Shown: piece after piece, positions 1 through 13,800 of the stretch
How positions within the stretch are numbered: position 1 is the first letter of the stretch
Layout: each line of letters opens with the position of its first letter
Assembly (NCBI RefSeq): GCF_964340395.1
Contig: NC_135563.1
Span: 18,678,151-18,742,150 of the forward strand
Length of the DNA: 64,000 nucleotides
Direction of reading: 5' to 3'
Source: Glandiceps talaboti
Lineage: Eukaryota; Hemichordata; Enteropneusta; Spengelidae
Program-made: the position numbers and the translations under genes
Notes under the pieces: generated by a model
The model's input: the letters and a program-made list of their open reading frames with translations, nothing else
What the model was told of the DNA's origin: nothing
Database searches by the model: none

Positions 1-81
1 CGTAAGTCAGCTAGCATGAAAAGTTGACGATTTTGATGCTGTAATTGTCTTTCACTCTCATCTCATCTCTTTTCTCTACAG

Positions 82-170
82 TCGATGAGTCACCTGAAAC
101 CGACCTGAGCTGGTTCAACAAAGTCGGATCACAGCGAAAAACGATTCCATGTGATGACAGAAATTTATAG
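82..170 (+). CDS. terminal coding exon of an unidentified + strand gene (partial)
   Basis: The window opens on C|GTAAGT, a good splice donor, so base 1 is probably the last base of the preceding exon and 2-81 a short intron. A pyrimidine-rich TTTTCTCTACAG acceptor ends at 81. The exon then reads open in one frame, with two bases completing a split codon, for 28 codons to TAG at 168-170. The encoded C-terminus is hydrophilic, beginning DESPETDLSWFNK and ending CDDRNL. Two AATAAA signals lie about 0.85 kb downstream. I do not recognise the family. The evidence is splice-site quality, the short intron and an in-frame stop only, so this could still be chance. Confidence 0.45.
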
Positions 171-1012
171 CCATCTCACAATCTGCATATTTTTCCCATT
201 GATTTGTGTTGCGAGTCAATTTCAATTCGTATCATATTGCACAACTCTGTAATGCATTGCTGTGTTTTCTATTTGAAGAGATGTGGCAGAACAGTTAACT
301 GGAACCAGAAAATCAACAAAAATCAATTTCAGAATCGCATAAAGCTGTAATTTTAATGTTGTTTTAAGAAGCGTAAAAAAATCAATATGAATAGCTCTAG
401 AACTCACATCGCTATCAAAGCAGTTATTTTACTCGTTAAGACAGGACCAAAGCAAGAATGTAAATGGAACGAGCTCTGTTTGCAGCGAATGTAAACAAAC
501 AGTCTTTCCTGTGTGTGTAGACAGCTGTCTTACTACTATCACTCATGCAGACAAGCTACTACTTTAGGTGATATTTTAGCACGCTGATAACTGAACTTTA
601 ATATTTAGAATTACCAGATTCATATTATTTCATATGAAAATGAATCTGACCAGCTGCTTGGAAATGTTACGATTACCTGTCCATCAAGCAGTTAAAATCA
701 ATAATTATCTGGGGGGGCCCATTTGCTGTCCGGCCCTCAAGTACTCCTGTATCCTCTATTCTAGTCTAGCTCATTAAATTACATTTGCAATTACATTAGC
801 ATTTCATTCATTACTCGCTGGTACATGATAATTATCAAATACTACAATCATTTATTCAATACTTACTATAATGATTGCAATTTCAGATTGCTATAATTTG
901 TGTCTCGTTTCACATTTTAATGGTGGAAAAACTACAAGTAACAAAATTCTAATTTGATTTATTTGATTTCCCCATGTCTTTATTTATTCAATTATACTTC
1001 AGCTATTATTTG

Positions 1013-1031
1013 AATAAATATGTGAAATAAA
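1013..1031 (+). promoter_or_regulatory. tandem polyadenylation signals
   Basis: AATAAA occurs at 1013-1018 and again at 1026-1031, about 850 bp after the stop codon of the + strand terminal exon. They would give that gene a 3' UTR of about 0.85-0.9 kb. AATAAA is common by chance in DNA this AT-rich, so the link rests on position and doubling only. Confidence 0.3.
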
Positions 1032-1039
1032 ATGATCAG

Positions 1040-4000
1040 ACTACTATGATTTTAATATTTACTAATCATTGTTCTCATTATGTGGAATAATTGAAGTCTC
1101 AGTTTTGATTTTCTTCAATTTTTTTATTCTGCAACTGGGAACCGGAGACAAAATATTGTGCATTTGAGACATAGTAATAAAAGGAGCTTAGAAACTAAAC
1201 ATTTTTTACTGTCTTCCGTTTATGAAATGAAAAATTTATTCTCGATATGAACATTTTCAGGGCTGCAGTGATATCTTTATTCATAATTATTATAAAAGTC
1301 TTATTTTTGATATATTCAAAGATGAAAAATAGTGATTACGATCAGAATGATAAACTATATCGCGAGAATGAATGTTCACTGAGACTCTGGGTTCATAGTT
1401 ATAAATAAAAATTTCTGCTCCAAGTCAAAAATTTATTGGAAAATAAATCACAAATTTTCGCTGACACCTTGTCAGAAGTGTATTGCAGCCAACTGTTTGG
1501 AGTACATGTTTCACTTCTGATGCTGATGACATGTCAGCAAAAATTGGTTTCATTTTCAAATTTTTTTTTTAACTTGGTAGGAATTTTCATTTATACATAA
1601 TATAATTTTATTTTTGAGGTCTGGGTGATAAAGATTGGAGGGGGAGGATAGACGACAACAAAATCACCTCATTACAGAGAATATCAAATAACTTCAAGAT
1701 CAACTACCAGTATGCTTTCTTTTTCATAACCTTTCATTCCACAAAAGTGACATTTTGGATCTATTTTCAAGAACTTTTAGTAGTAATTCTCAAACCATTT
1801 CTCACGATTCCATAGTTTTAGGTGAATCTCAGTCAAAACTGGCATCATGACTTTGCCAATAAGCACCTTCAAATTGCAATTTGTTGAAATTCAAATTCTT
1901 TGCTTCCCCCTTAAATAAAGTATTTCTCTAGAAAACAATACGTTTAATTCCTTAATGAAATGTCCTTGGAAAGAGAAGCGATATTTTACTGGAAGGGAAA
2001 ACCCAATTTTAAGTAATAAAATTCTCACTGCATTATTACATTTGTGGTACAAATGAATAATACATGGGTGTTACACTGAATAGCTAAAATTTGATGCTAC
2101 AAGATCATGTGCTAGTTTCTCAATATTTTTAGTAATAGTTGTTGAATTTGAAGGTTTTCTGAAAAGTAAATCTAAATTTTTAAAGTCGAAAAGCTAAATT
2201 CAAAGTAACCTGTTGACTCATCAACTATGAAATGTTTCAATCTGACATGTTTTCAAAAAAAAAAATGTTCCAAAAGAGAGAAATCTTGATATTTTACATG
2301 TTTTAAGTTAGGAAATAACACCAATGGATAACACATCTGTAGGTGCAATATGTAACAACAGCACGACGCAAATTTCCATGAAGCAAAATTACGAGCTTTA
2401 GTAAAATTTCCCACCTTTTCATTTCACTGATGAAAGTGTTATATAATGATTCAAGCATTGAATGTGTCAGACTAGACTGATGTATCATCATCAGCCTCCT
2501 TTAGTGAGCAACAAAAACATGTGGTACCTGACATACTTCTGGCTATCTTTAATATTTACTTATAATTACACATTAACTTTATGCACTATAATAGTCAACT
2601 CATAAGACCTTCAAATGCACTCATTCTCATGTGCCATTTTTTGTTGAAGGTTATTCACAGACAAAATATATCTAGAAGTGTCTGACAACTGAGATTCTCA
2701 CTCTAAAAATGTTCAACATCAAGGTACAGCAACTTTTACCAGATTGTTTCATTTCTGTTCTGTTAGCCTGTTGAAAAACCCTAAAGGTAAAAACCACTCC
2801 ACCTATTTATCACAAACTAAATCAAATAATGTGATAATGTGACCTTCGCATACATACATTATTTTTTAATTTCTTCAAATCATGTCAGGGATATGGCAAA
2901 CTATAAAACATGAACCTATAATCTCGTGGATGTGACAAAAATGTTGCCTTCAGTACGTGGATGCCAGGCCCAATGGCCAAGTTCAAGAGTGAGTGGATGC
3001 ATGAATGGACAGTCACTGATTTATGTTTCATTGGAGAATAAGAACATAAAATGTCACATTCTATACTCCCAAAACTAACATTGGTTTGCGTTTATTACAA
3101 CATGAACAATGGTATGATTTAAGAGATACAACTCACTACCTACTGCTCGTCTTTTTTATGACTCTTCCCATTCAAGCTTATTATTCTTTACAAGGGGAAT
3201 CCCTCCAGATCTTACCAGCGATATCAAAATGACATTCACTCTATCTTCTCCACTTTCTACTCCATCACCATATATCCTTTCGTAATCTTATATCACATCT
3301 ACTGAATGTTCAACGCACTAATCGCAGAGCTACACAGCTCAAGAGTTTTTCCGGTTTACACGTTCCTTACTTTTTAAAACTATATACTCAACCTAGCTTT
3401 TATAATTTACCCTTTCCTATCAATTTAGGCATTACTTTGGAAGACCACTTCGGTTAAAAGCCTGAGGAATTTACACAGATTTGTATCTAGTCATTGCTTT
3501 AACACGATTGGAAGGAGGAAATCGAGCAAAATTTATAGTTGATAATTCATTTAACAAACACCTGATAGAATAACCATTACAAACAAATCTGAGGAAGTTT
3601 TCTAGATTTAACTAAAGTACCGACTTACAGTACTGACTGACTGACAATTATTTTCACATTTGTTTGCTAAACTCTTGTATTTCAGGCAAGTTGCATCCGC
3701 AATGTAAGTTTCTGATCACAAATCTTTGTTGTAAAACTGTGGCGGAAAAAGATTCATTTAAATTTAAATTTCAAGTTACCAAAAAACATCAACAGCAAAA
3801 CTTGTACTGCAAATGCAACTTGCCTGAAGTACAAGAGTTTAACAAACAATCTGAAAAAAATTTTAAGAATGGAAATTTTGCCAAGGTTTTCTAAACATCA
3901 AAGTAGTGAAATAGCACATTTGTATTTGTACATAAATGTAGTTGGTTATATATTAAATGGCAGAAAAAACAGGACAGTCTGTGGGAAGGAAAACTTTAGT

Positions 4001-7000
4001 TATGAATGTCACTTTTTTTCTTCTTTCAATTAAATATGTGTAAAATCTTCATAAACCTGTACATTACGGTGAATTATTCCAAAAACAACAACACTTCATA
4101 ATTAATTCAGAAAGTCAAACAATATTCTGTATTTTAGGATAAGTGAAATTTGATATCGAAATAAATCAGTGCAAACAGTCTATGTCCCACACAGCTTAAT
4201 TAAGTAAGAATTATTCATGGCATTGACTTTGTACACAGTAGACTTCAGAGACATCAAAATGGGTTTATGTACATATTTTTCTTTTACTTGCATAAACAAA
4301 ACAAATACTTAAGTTTTGAGAAGCAAATTTATTTATTACTATTACATGTATTATCATATCAATATACATCATCTTGACATGATATACAATGTTTTACAAA
4401 TTCGGAGACAAATGTAAATTCTTCTGCTATATTTAGTTAAATGTGCAATTTTGTTGTGTGTTCTGGTGTGTTTGATTTTGAAGACAAAAGACAAACATTA
4501 CCCATGGAGAGAATCCCACTCACTTTGCAAATAAGGCAATCAAACACCTTCCATAGTCTATCTGGTAGTTATTTTTATTTTTTTTCTCTTCAAGGTCAGT
4601 TGATTTTGTATTTTTCTACTTGACTAAGATTCATTTGCTATCAATGTCTGGTACCATGCAAATTAATTTTATGTTTCATCATGTTATTTGACTTATTATT
4701 TGTAAAAATTACATGTATGTTTTATATAATACATAACCCATAGAGAGTTCAATTTCAATCTAACATTTTCATTAACACTTGCCAAAACATCCAACATCGT
4801 TAACAATTTTAGCTATGCTAAATTAGTGACAACTTCTTTTCTTTTTCAAAACTGACCTGAGGTTGCGTTATGTCGGAAAAATATCTGTGAAACGAAGCGA
4901 ATATGTTAAGAAATGTTATATGTTTACAAAGATACATCTATGGAAGACTTTCAATAAAACTCAATCTGTGGATGGTTAGTATGAACGTATAATGCTTGAT
5001 TTAATTTGTCTATCGTGTGAACAATAGAACCCGAGACGATTGAATTTTACCAATGTCGTTTAATTCAATCATTACTGCTTTAAAAAAAGTCTCAGACAAA
5101 GAAACCCACTTTCGCTGTTTCAAATACGGAGGGTGTCAATTTCTCTAGCAACAATAATTGCACATTACAATATTGGCAACTAATAAATGCAATATAGTTA
5201 CAAATGTACCTGCACTCTGTCAAAACGTACACCATTATTTTTAACCAGGAAGAAAAATCGATTTTGACTGCACAAATCAGATTCTGAATTGCAATTCAGT
5301 TTTTAAAAACACAAATTTGACCGGCTTGCGTCAGAGGAAGTGAAAATTTGTCAGTAGCAACTATTATTTGGAGTAAATTGGTCATTATTAATATGCAATA
5401 CTGTAAGGGTAAAGTTGCTTGTTACATAGTAGCATTTATCACTACTGCCTGCTTGGCTTCTTTCCATCACAACTTAATTGCGTTTTCACCACAAATAATC
5501 TCCCCCAAATGCTACCCAAATATGTACTAATCCAAAATATTGCGTGTGATCATAAAACGTGTGGTTGTAAGGCGACTGGACAATCTCTCTAAACAATACT
5601 GAAATGGCGAACAAATGAATTGTAGTTGCTGCATTCTCTACTCAAAAACTGTCGCAAGCTTTTCAGCTTTTGTTTACCTGGAATGTAGCCACGTTAACTG
5701 CTTAATTCAGGTACATTTGACCAAGTGTTCCTGTTTAGAGTAACTCTGTTGTCAAAAGTAACTCAGGTAATACATCTACTCCCCAACACTATAGTATTAT
5801 TAGGGGTCGAATTTTGCCCATGGATATACTAGTACTTTGGTGTGTGTTAGATACTATACTAAGGCTGGTGTGTGTGTATTCACTACTATTTTTATCAACA
5901 ACAGACTTTTCCTCTGGTGTTTCTTGTCATTGCCCATGCTGACAAGTTTGCCCAACGCAAACATTCGCTATACACCACATCCTGCTGCTTAGTTGAATGA
6001 AGCAGCTTCAGCTGCAATTTTTTGTTCTTTTTCTGACACAAAATTCTTCCACACAAATTTACTTTCTTTCTGAGTTTGACATATCTTTTATCCCGAGTTA
6101 AAATTAATGGCTTCCACAATGTTTTTATTTGAGGTCGTTTTTGGCCTTGAGCCTAAGTCAGAGTGCATACATTTGTCAAATAAGACAGTCAGGTCATTTT
6201 TCACTTTGACGTCTAACTCTGTGGTCGACCTTCTCCAAACTGGCACATACCAAAATCCACCCCATACGCTGGAAAAACAACCATTAGTGTACTAAGAAAA
6301 CAATTGTAAGGTTTTTAAGGTTTGGTTGTGTTGGGTCATGATAACATGGAGGGGGGAGAACCGCTGGTGTGACCTGGCTGTGTTACCAAACTATGTACTA
6401 ATTCTAACATGTGCACAACACATTTGTAAAGTGACAAGGCACTCAGCTGATTAGAAGATTTCACTAGTTCTTGTTTAGTTGGCTTGTAAACTGCTTGTTT
6501 TGCGCCCTTATTAGACATGAACAAACATATGCCCGGGACCATGTTGAAGCTTTAGTATAGAATGTAGCAATTTGTCACTGTCAAATCAGGCCAGCCCTGA
6601 CTGCAAGCTGAACACTGCCATGCAAATAACTTCGCCTCATTTCAACTTTCACAATAGCAAGCCTGTTTGCCTTTTGCCCCTGCTAACGGCCTATCATAAA
6701 TCTCTCTAGTCTATTTCGCTCTACTCACATATTTCATCCAAACTGGTCCATTTGGTCTAGGCAGTCAAATTCCACCCACCCATTTCACAGATTGCTATCT
6801 CTGCTGCTTTCCAACCAGTGCTTTCAAAAAGTCAACTTTTCTCCATCCCTTTTTTCCAAAAACAAACCCAAATAATTCATTCCAGTCCGATAATTACTAT
6901 TAAAATTGATCTTTTGATGGTACAAGCATGTGCATTTAATTCATCCCTGTCTGGTACACTTAATGCGGGGTTAAAGGTCAAACATCCCCTCCCTCCAAGG

Positions 7001-8715
7001 TCAGGCTATTATTATCTTCTCTAGTCTCACTCAAAAAATCTTTGTCTGAGAGGTACTATACCAGTCCAACCTGGTGAAATTGAGAATTCAAATCTTTGCT
7101 GGTCATTACAAAAACCCATGACTCTTCCATTGCAGTGAAATGCTCCATGGCAAAAACTGAAATTTAGGCTCCATCTCGCCTTTCATTTTCTTGGCTCCAG
7201 TTTCTCTTCAACATAAAAGACTATGTTTGCAGGCCAGCAGCGGGTGTGTGCTTTAAGTGTTCCCCTTTATTCAAGGTTGTTGACGGATTGCTTTGTGGGA
7301 CTCAAATGTAACATGGTCAACAGAAAAAAAAATTTGTCAACAATTTTTTTTTAAAATAGAAGAAAAGTCACTCCAAAATATTGAATTCTGGAGTTCAACA
7401 CTTCTTTTCATCACTGAAAACACTGTCTGATTGTAATGTTTAATTTCATGTTTAAACAGTAATTACTGATCAACTAACCCCACACTGGTAGTATCTAATA
7501 AACCAATCCAAAACACAGGAAACAGGAGATAACAGAAACCTGGGAAGGGGGTATGGTTGTTGTACTAACAACAAACGCAACTGTAAATAGCAGTTGGGCC
7601 AATACTGTAGTCAAAATTTGAACACTGTCAGTTTATCCTGTCTGCCTTTGGTGATTTATTTGAACGTGTCCATTCGACTTTGTTTGGTTGTTGTAAATAG
7701 GAGTCGTGGTCGGGTAACTCTAGACTGTGTACAAGAAATCCTGTGAAGAGATGTACTGCTGCTCGGTCCTAGTGCATAGTGTCCCACTAACTCACCCCTC
7801 GTAAATTATTAAGTGTTTTGAGTTAAACTAACAGCAAATACATGTTAATATTCCGAGTCAACATAATAAATTACAGCAGGTCAACTTCTAGGGCACGACG
7901 GGCCTGGTATCTAGGTGGAGGAGAAGATCAAAATGGCTGCCCATGATAACAAGGCAGTTACTTTGCTAAACCTGGTGTCCATTCTGACCGTTTCAAAGGA
8001 CAATATAATCGTCTAAAGTGTAGAACAATTAAGCAAGGCATTTGCTGTTGATGTCTTTAACGAGTTCCACAATACGGACACTGCGGACTCACTACATGTG
8101 TATTAGCCCTAGCCCCTGAGGTGTTAAATAGAATCCAATGAAAGGACGGCCCATCTCATCAACCAAGTGCCATCAAATCTTTCATAAAATTCACCCAACA
8201 ATGTAAAATAGACCGTTTCACAACATTTTATTTGACATCAAGTCACACGACGGTGAAGAAGCTCGCCTGGACTCGACGGGTAGTACTTTTATGGCTTCCT
8301 TTTTGCAGTTAGGTTGTATTTCGAGTTCTTACACAATGGAAGTATTTTAGTCACTCTAAAGGAAGCTTATAAATCACTCAGTAATTAGCTGAAATGACGC
8401 TGTGAACCCGAACGAGGTGGAAACAGTCCACTATGACCGTCCAGGGAATATGCATCAGTCAACTAAGGACACACTAAATCACATACTACATGAATGGAAC
8501 TTCACATGCCACTGAGAAGGAATTCGTGTGCGGTTCAGTCCCAGTTCAGAGACACCAGCCGACGACCGCTGAAAGGGTATGGTTTCAGTTCGCGTTCGTC
8601 AGCTGCTGTCGTACAATGCTGAACTGCACGTCGTTGCCGACCGTGAACCCTGGTAGTTTTATACTCCCCGCCAGTGTCTTGTGGTTCGAAATGAAATTGA
8701 ATAGAAATCTCTTAC
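1040..8715. other. gene-poor AT-rich stretch; possible intronic or 3' part of the minus-strand secreted-protein gene
   Basis: I find no exon here that I can support. The open frames are short, low in complexity or without usable splice sites. If the signal-peptide exon at 8716-8779 is real, its following exons should lie on the minus strand either here or beyond the left edge. I could not identify them by eye, so this stretch is probably intron or intergenic sequence. Confidence 0.4.
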
Positions 8716-8779
8716 CTTTTTCGCTGAGAGCAAATCCTAGTGTTGAAATAAATAATAACAGCGCGTTCAGTTTCGCCAT
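8716..8779 (-). CDS. first coding exon encoding a signal peptide (gene otherwise unidentified)
   Basis: On the minus strand an ATG at 8777-8779 begins MAKLNALLLFISTLGFALSEK. This is a classic secretory signal peptide: a basic residue near the start, a hydrophobic core of about 12 residues, then a small-residue cleavage region. The frame runs into a strong donor, AAAAAG|GTAAGAG, after 21 codons plus one base, giving a phase-1 junction. Phase-1 junctions after signal peptides are typical of secreted and cell-surface proteins built from phase 1-1 domains. The upstream DNA is richer in CpG than its surroundings, as expected near a transcription start. The downstream exons were not found, so the mature protein is unknown. 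The exon itself is convincing; that it belongs to an expressed gene is inference. Confidence 0.55.
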
Positions 8780-10470
8780 CTTTGAGTAGACTGCAACGGC
8801 GTGGCTTTGGTTGAAACCCTATGGGAAAGCAAAACAACACCACTAATGACGCTATTGTTGTTAAAATTACGAAGAACAAAGGGCAAAAACTGATAAACAC
8901 AACATACATCTTTAAAAGTGTAACATTAAAATGTAACTAAGTGAAGACAAAACAATAAGGTGTTAGGTTCATTATAAAAACGTGTTATGACACTCTGACG
9001 GCCAATACGAGGTACATCAATAGTTATGACCGTCCCAATGACATCGATAAAACATCAAACGCTCCCTAATAGTTATATGCTCGTCAATTCTTTCCCTAGT
9101 TCCTACTGCACAGTAAATGGTAAAATGGCCAAGCATGTGATTGCAGAAGTTTGTAATGGTGCACTATTGCCCCGAAAACCATGAACTAAATGGAGCATTA
9201 CATTGGTTTGAATGTAGTGATGTGCACGCGTCAGTGTGTTTTCACAGGACAGTGAAGCCTGCCTAGTAAAACTCAACAGCACCTTGAATATGTCCACGAG
9301 TTACAGCTCAATTCGCCAACCCCTTCCGATCAATTTCCAACTGAGTCAATCAATATAATATCCACAATGTCACGTCAGTAGCTCCATGCTATAGCTGGAC
9401 CATAAACATAGCATTTATGTGTGTCTTTTGGTAATAAAGCGGTCAATTAAGGCCGTGTACTAAGTGTGTGTCCCCGGACTTCGACTGGCTACTGTGCTGG
9501 AGTTGATGATTGCTCAATAGTCGGTCTTCACATCGAATTCTCACTGTATTGTGAAGCCTTTACACACCGACAGTACATCTATGAACGTAAAAACAACTAT
9601 ACAATAACACAGTGTCCCTTTGTTGCGAAGAATGGTCGGTAATTCAACTTGCAATCGCGATTCAGGAGTATTTCATGTCACCAACAAAACCCGGGCACTA
9701 GTTGAATTGAACCCTTACACCAGCCGCTGCTTCCACCGCAAATTAAGTCACAATGTCCACCCGGTTGCTTTTCTAAGACGTCCACAAAATCGGCCCGGCT
9801 TCAACAATTTGGCGTTAAGCTTGGTCAACAATACTTATTTTCCTCTCATTTGATCTGAAAATGCACTCTCTGCGCCTGTCCATTCAAATGTTAATAAAAT
9901 TTGTGCGAGTAATTTCCAAGTCGAGATGAGTAGAGCTGCGACCGTCTAACAATTTGGCAACAATAGTGGTACTGAGTAAAGCATGGACATCAAAGCCAAA
10001 ACGCCACCAGGGAATAAGCGCACCGGTCGGTCAACTGTTTAAATTCCATCTCATAAGTTGTACGGTTGGTCAGCTACTACTGGTTCTGGTTTCAGCGGAA
10101 AGCTTTAGGACTCCTTGCGTGCTTTGATGGGGCGCGAAACTCGGTATAATATGAAACCCCGCCTTATACGATAGTCTCGTTGTATATCGAACAATGCAAT
10201 GGAAAGTGAGATGATGAACCGATCAAAGGCCGTCTTTCCCTCGAAGTGCGTACAACTCAGTCGAGCAGAACGGTCATGAAAGCGTGTCGCAAAGGAACAG
10301 GAAAATACTGTGTGCTAATTTTGTGCTCGGTACCCAGTTCACCTAACACGGCGAAATGTTTGACTACAGGAAGTGTCACGGGAAACGCACAATTCAACCA
10401 ATCACACGTCAGTATGGCGAACTTCTACTTAACAGCTACACCCCTCTGGGAGCAATCTTGCGATAAAATT
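8780..10470. promoter_or_regulatory. CpG-richer region upstream of the signal-peptide exon (putative promoter region)
   Basis: CG dinucleotides are visibly more frequent across about 8.2-10.5 kb than in the surrounding AT-rich DNA. The region sits around the start codon of the minus-strand signal-peptide exon, so it probably contains that gene's 5' UTR and promoter. I could not fix a TATA box or initiator. Two open frames on the + strand (9620-9853 and 10246-10473) lie inside it but show no family resemblance or splice logic, and I do not call them genes. Confidence 0.25.
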
Positions 10471-10766
10471 TAGCCCAAAATGATACTTCAAAACAACACC
10501 ATCGCAGACATATTGCAATCCTCTCGTTAATATTTATTTGATATTCCCATTTCAAATTATATCTAAAAAACACGTCTCTTTTAGACGCCTAATAGCTACT
10601 ATTTTGACATCGCTCTTAAAACACTTTCACATGTTTCTTCCGGGATGCAATAAAATCAAACGGCCACCAATATTATCTTTGTGTATAGTCAATTTGTCTG
10701 AAGAGCGCAATCGAATAAATATTCTACAAGAATTGTCATCCCTAGCCATTAAACGACGTATCTACG

Positions 10767-10769
<3 letters not shown>

Positions 10770-10801
<32 letters not shown>
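10770..10801. repeat. (TA)n microsatellite
   Basis: About 16 uninterrupted TA units followed by a short degenerate AT tail. It is intergenic. Confidence 0.95.
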
Positions 10802-10808
<7 letters not shown>

Positions 10809-13800
10809 AATAAAAGAATTATTGCTTTGGGCCACTCCTTAAAAGACTGTGACAAATTTTCCTGTGTCTTTAACTTTAAAAAAGATGGGCTAACGTCAAC
10901 GCATTCCCATTGTATGAAATTAAAATGAAAAATAGTACTTCAACAGGCTTAGTTTGATATTTGGGCCGTGCATAATCTTTTAATATCCGCATAGCCGTCG
11001 GTGATTTCAGAAGAAGAAAAAATCTACAGAGTGTTCTGCAGAATATCTACTATTAGCTTATATATGAACATTTCTGTCAAGGTAGATATTTCCGTGGAGC
11101 TTTTTATCGATCGGTCGATGTGTACCAAATCTGATTATATAGCGAAGGCATCAAACGCTTGTACACGTATTATCAACTATCGATTCGTCGATGTTATTAA
11201 AACCTAGCAAAACACTATAGTAACAATGCCCATCATGTTGGCCCATGAAGAAGTGAGACAAACATCATTATCATGAAACTCGGGGCATGCTCAAGGTATA
11301 TTCACGCAACAAATTGCAGCTAGCATAGATAGATAACGGTGAGAAATTATCACCACTGGTCTAGCAAACTTATCTGTTGGAATTGGGTCGTAAAATGGCA
11401 AATTACCCGCCCCTTCTTATCGCGTTATTTGTATGTTATGTAAATGTACAAAAGTTTACGTTATTGTTAGATATAACGAGTTGTCCTCCCACCCAATCAC
11501 CACCACTAATTTTACTTGAGTTGGGGAAAAACGGTTTCGGGAACAGCTGACCAGAAGGGTTTCGTGTTCATGCCTTGGTGAGCAAGTGATGAAAGAATAC
11601 ATCTACCCCCATCACAGTTTATTTGAGCTTCAACCCCGAAGGCTTTTTATGACAGAAAACGGTTTGTTTTAAAATTCAATGAGAATATGTCAGAAAAGTA
11701 AATGTAAACAAATCTGTGTTAACAGAGTATGCAATGAGATAGAAGAAAAGGTGTATGGAAAGGACATTAGAGACGCCTCAACAAGACAGACTTAGAGTCT
11801 GTCATTGAAGAATACAAAACAAATGGCTCCTAATGAGCTAAACAATAGTCATTCAACGTAATTGGGTCTTATTGCTAAGTGGCACAAAAGAAATACTATT
11901 ACGATTTCAACCCTAACTGCATTTAGCTAATTATGAGCCCATTTCCACAAGCACCTTTATTTTATCACTTCTTCTTTTCTCCCCTCCTTTTGAATTTTTT
12001 TAGAAAAGGTTTCATCCGTCTTTTAGATGTGTGTACGCATTGACCCTGCTGGCCATAGCTCAGATCTCCCGACGACAGGTGCATGACTCCGTATGCTAAT
12101 ATGAACGAGTTGTCGCCTCTCCAGAACATGTTCATACTTTGAGCAAACTGACAATCTAAACAGCCTAATCGTAAATCGCATACACATACTTCATACCATT
12201 ACTGGCACAAATAAATAAAGACTGCATAACAACTTGGCTAGCTGTCGAAATGGTTTGTCAGTGACATGGGAATCGACTCAACATTCAAATTTGTGTGAAG
12301 CTTGAGGGTACGATGATTTGGAGAACGGCTATTGACAACAATCAGTATAAAGTACGACCGCCATGAGAATAGACCTAAATTTATCATGCTTAATGAGTCA
12401 CATTTTAACATTAACAAATGTCATCACAGTTGGTGAAGGGTCATTTCTTTCTCTCCAGAACCCAGAAAACATCATGATTGATATTGTATTTTAGAAATCA
12501 CTCATATGAATTGTTCTACTGCCTGTGCAGAATACACCCCAAAATAATTGGTTCCAGTATTCTGGTGCAAAGTTCGACGGATGACAAATGAACTTCGAAT
12601 GTCCCCTTTAGGTCTCATAAGTAATGGCCACAAATACTTTGACCGAGAAAAAAACAACCGCCTTTCCTTAACTTAAGCTTTGATAAAGACTACACTGTGT
12701 AAAAGGGACTTAAGTTTTTCAAGTTGTCTAAGTTTAGTTCTGTTTCATATACCACAATACAATACATTATTTTCGCACACAGTTTGTTACTGTACTAGTA
12801 TCAAGTCAAAAGCGAGTCAATTTCACGTGTACATTTCATTCGTAAATGTCACAATTCTATTAAAACGATTTGACCCTTGTGACCATCAGATCTTCGTAGA
12901 AGGCGTTTTAAAGTGTATCCTGGTGGCGAGTAGACGGCCATAAAGTGTAACAAGCGAGTAATAGAGCATCGTTTGACAGAGTTATGATTGTCCATGCGTA
13001 GCCTTTTTTACGACTCGATAGTAACCTCTTTACATTGTACCATATTCACGAGATATAATAAATTCACATCAAAACAGACGCCTGTCAAAATATGCACTGA
13101 AAGCGTACATATACAGTAGGTCTCATATACACATGTTTTAACATTTAAAAGAAATTAAATTATATCAAATGCGATGCCACTCACATGATTTACTGCAGAG
13201 ATGATCTAATCGTCTCTCCACATATATAACTGTTCTATAACTCATCTTTATTTATCAGGAATTACTCCCGTGCATATGATTTGTTTTTAGTGTTAATGAC
13301 TTTGCGCCATTCATTTCTGTACAGGCAGCATGATATAATATTAAATATTGTCATTGAATTAAACCCATAGACATATTACACAGTCAGGTGTATTGTTTGT
13401 CTATTAATTATTGGCATTGAATGACAAACTCTCATAATAAAATATAATGGTGTCGTAAACTTACCGCTAGTCGTGTCTATAGACAACAGTTTGAACTGTA
13501 CAAGTAGCGAGTGAATGTTCAAAGCTTCTACAATATGATCTCTCTATGTACTCCACAAGTGGAACTCCTCAGAGTGGTAAGACGGCTGGCTGTAAAAAAA
13601 ACAACGAGTGTTCGTTACCACCAGTCAGTACAGCTCACACCTTTAGACCTGTGCAAAGGCGTCCTTTGTCCACACACAAGATAACTTGCGAGATAATAAA
13701 TTGAGAGGTCTTGGGATGACTCGCTCAAATTTGGTCGGTATTATATCCACAGCATGTTGGAGTGTTGAAGAGCGACGGAGGCATTGTACATAGACAGCGC

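Noticed and set aside
9620-10473. Two + strand frames in the CpG-richer region
   Set aside because: They show no family resemblance, no splice partners and no repeat of known domains.
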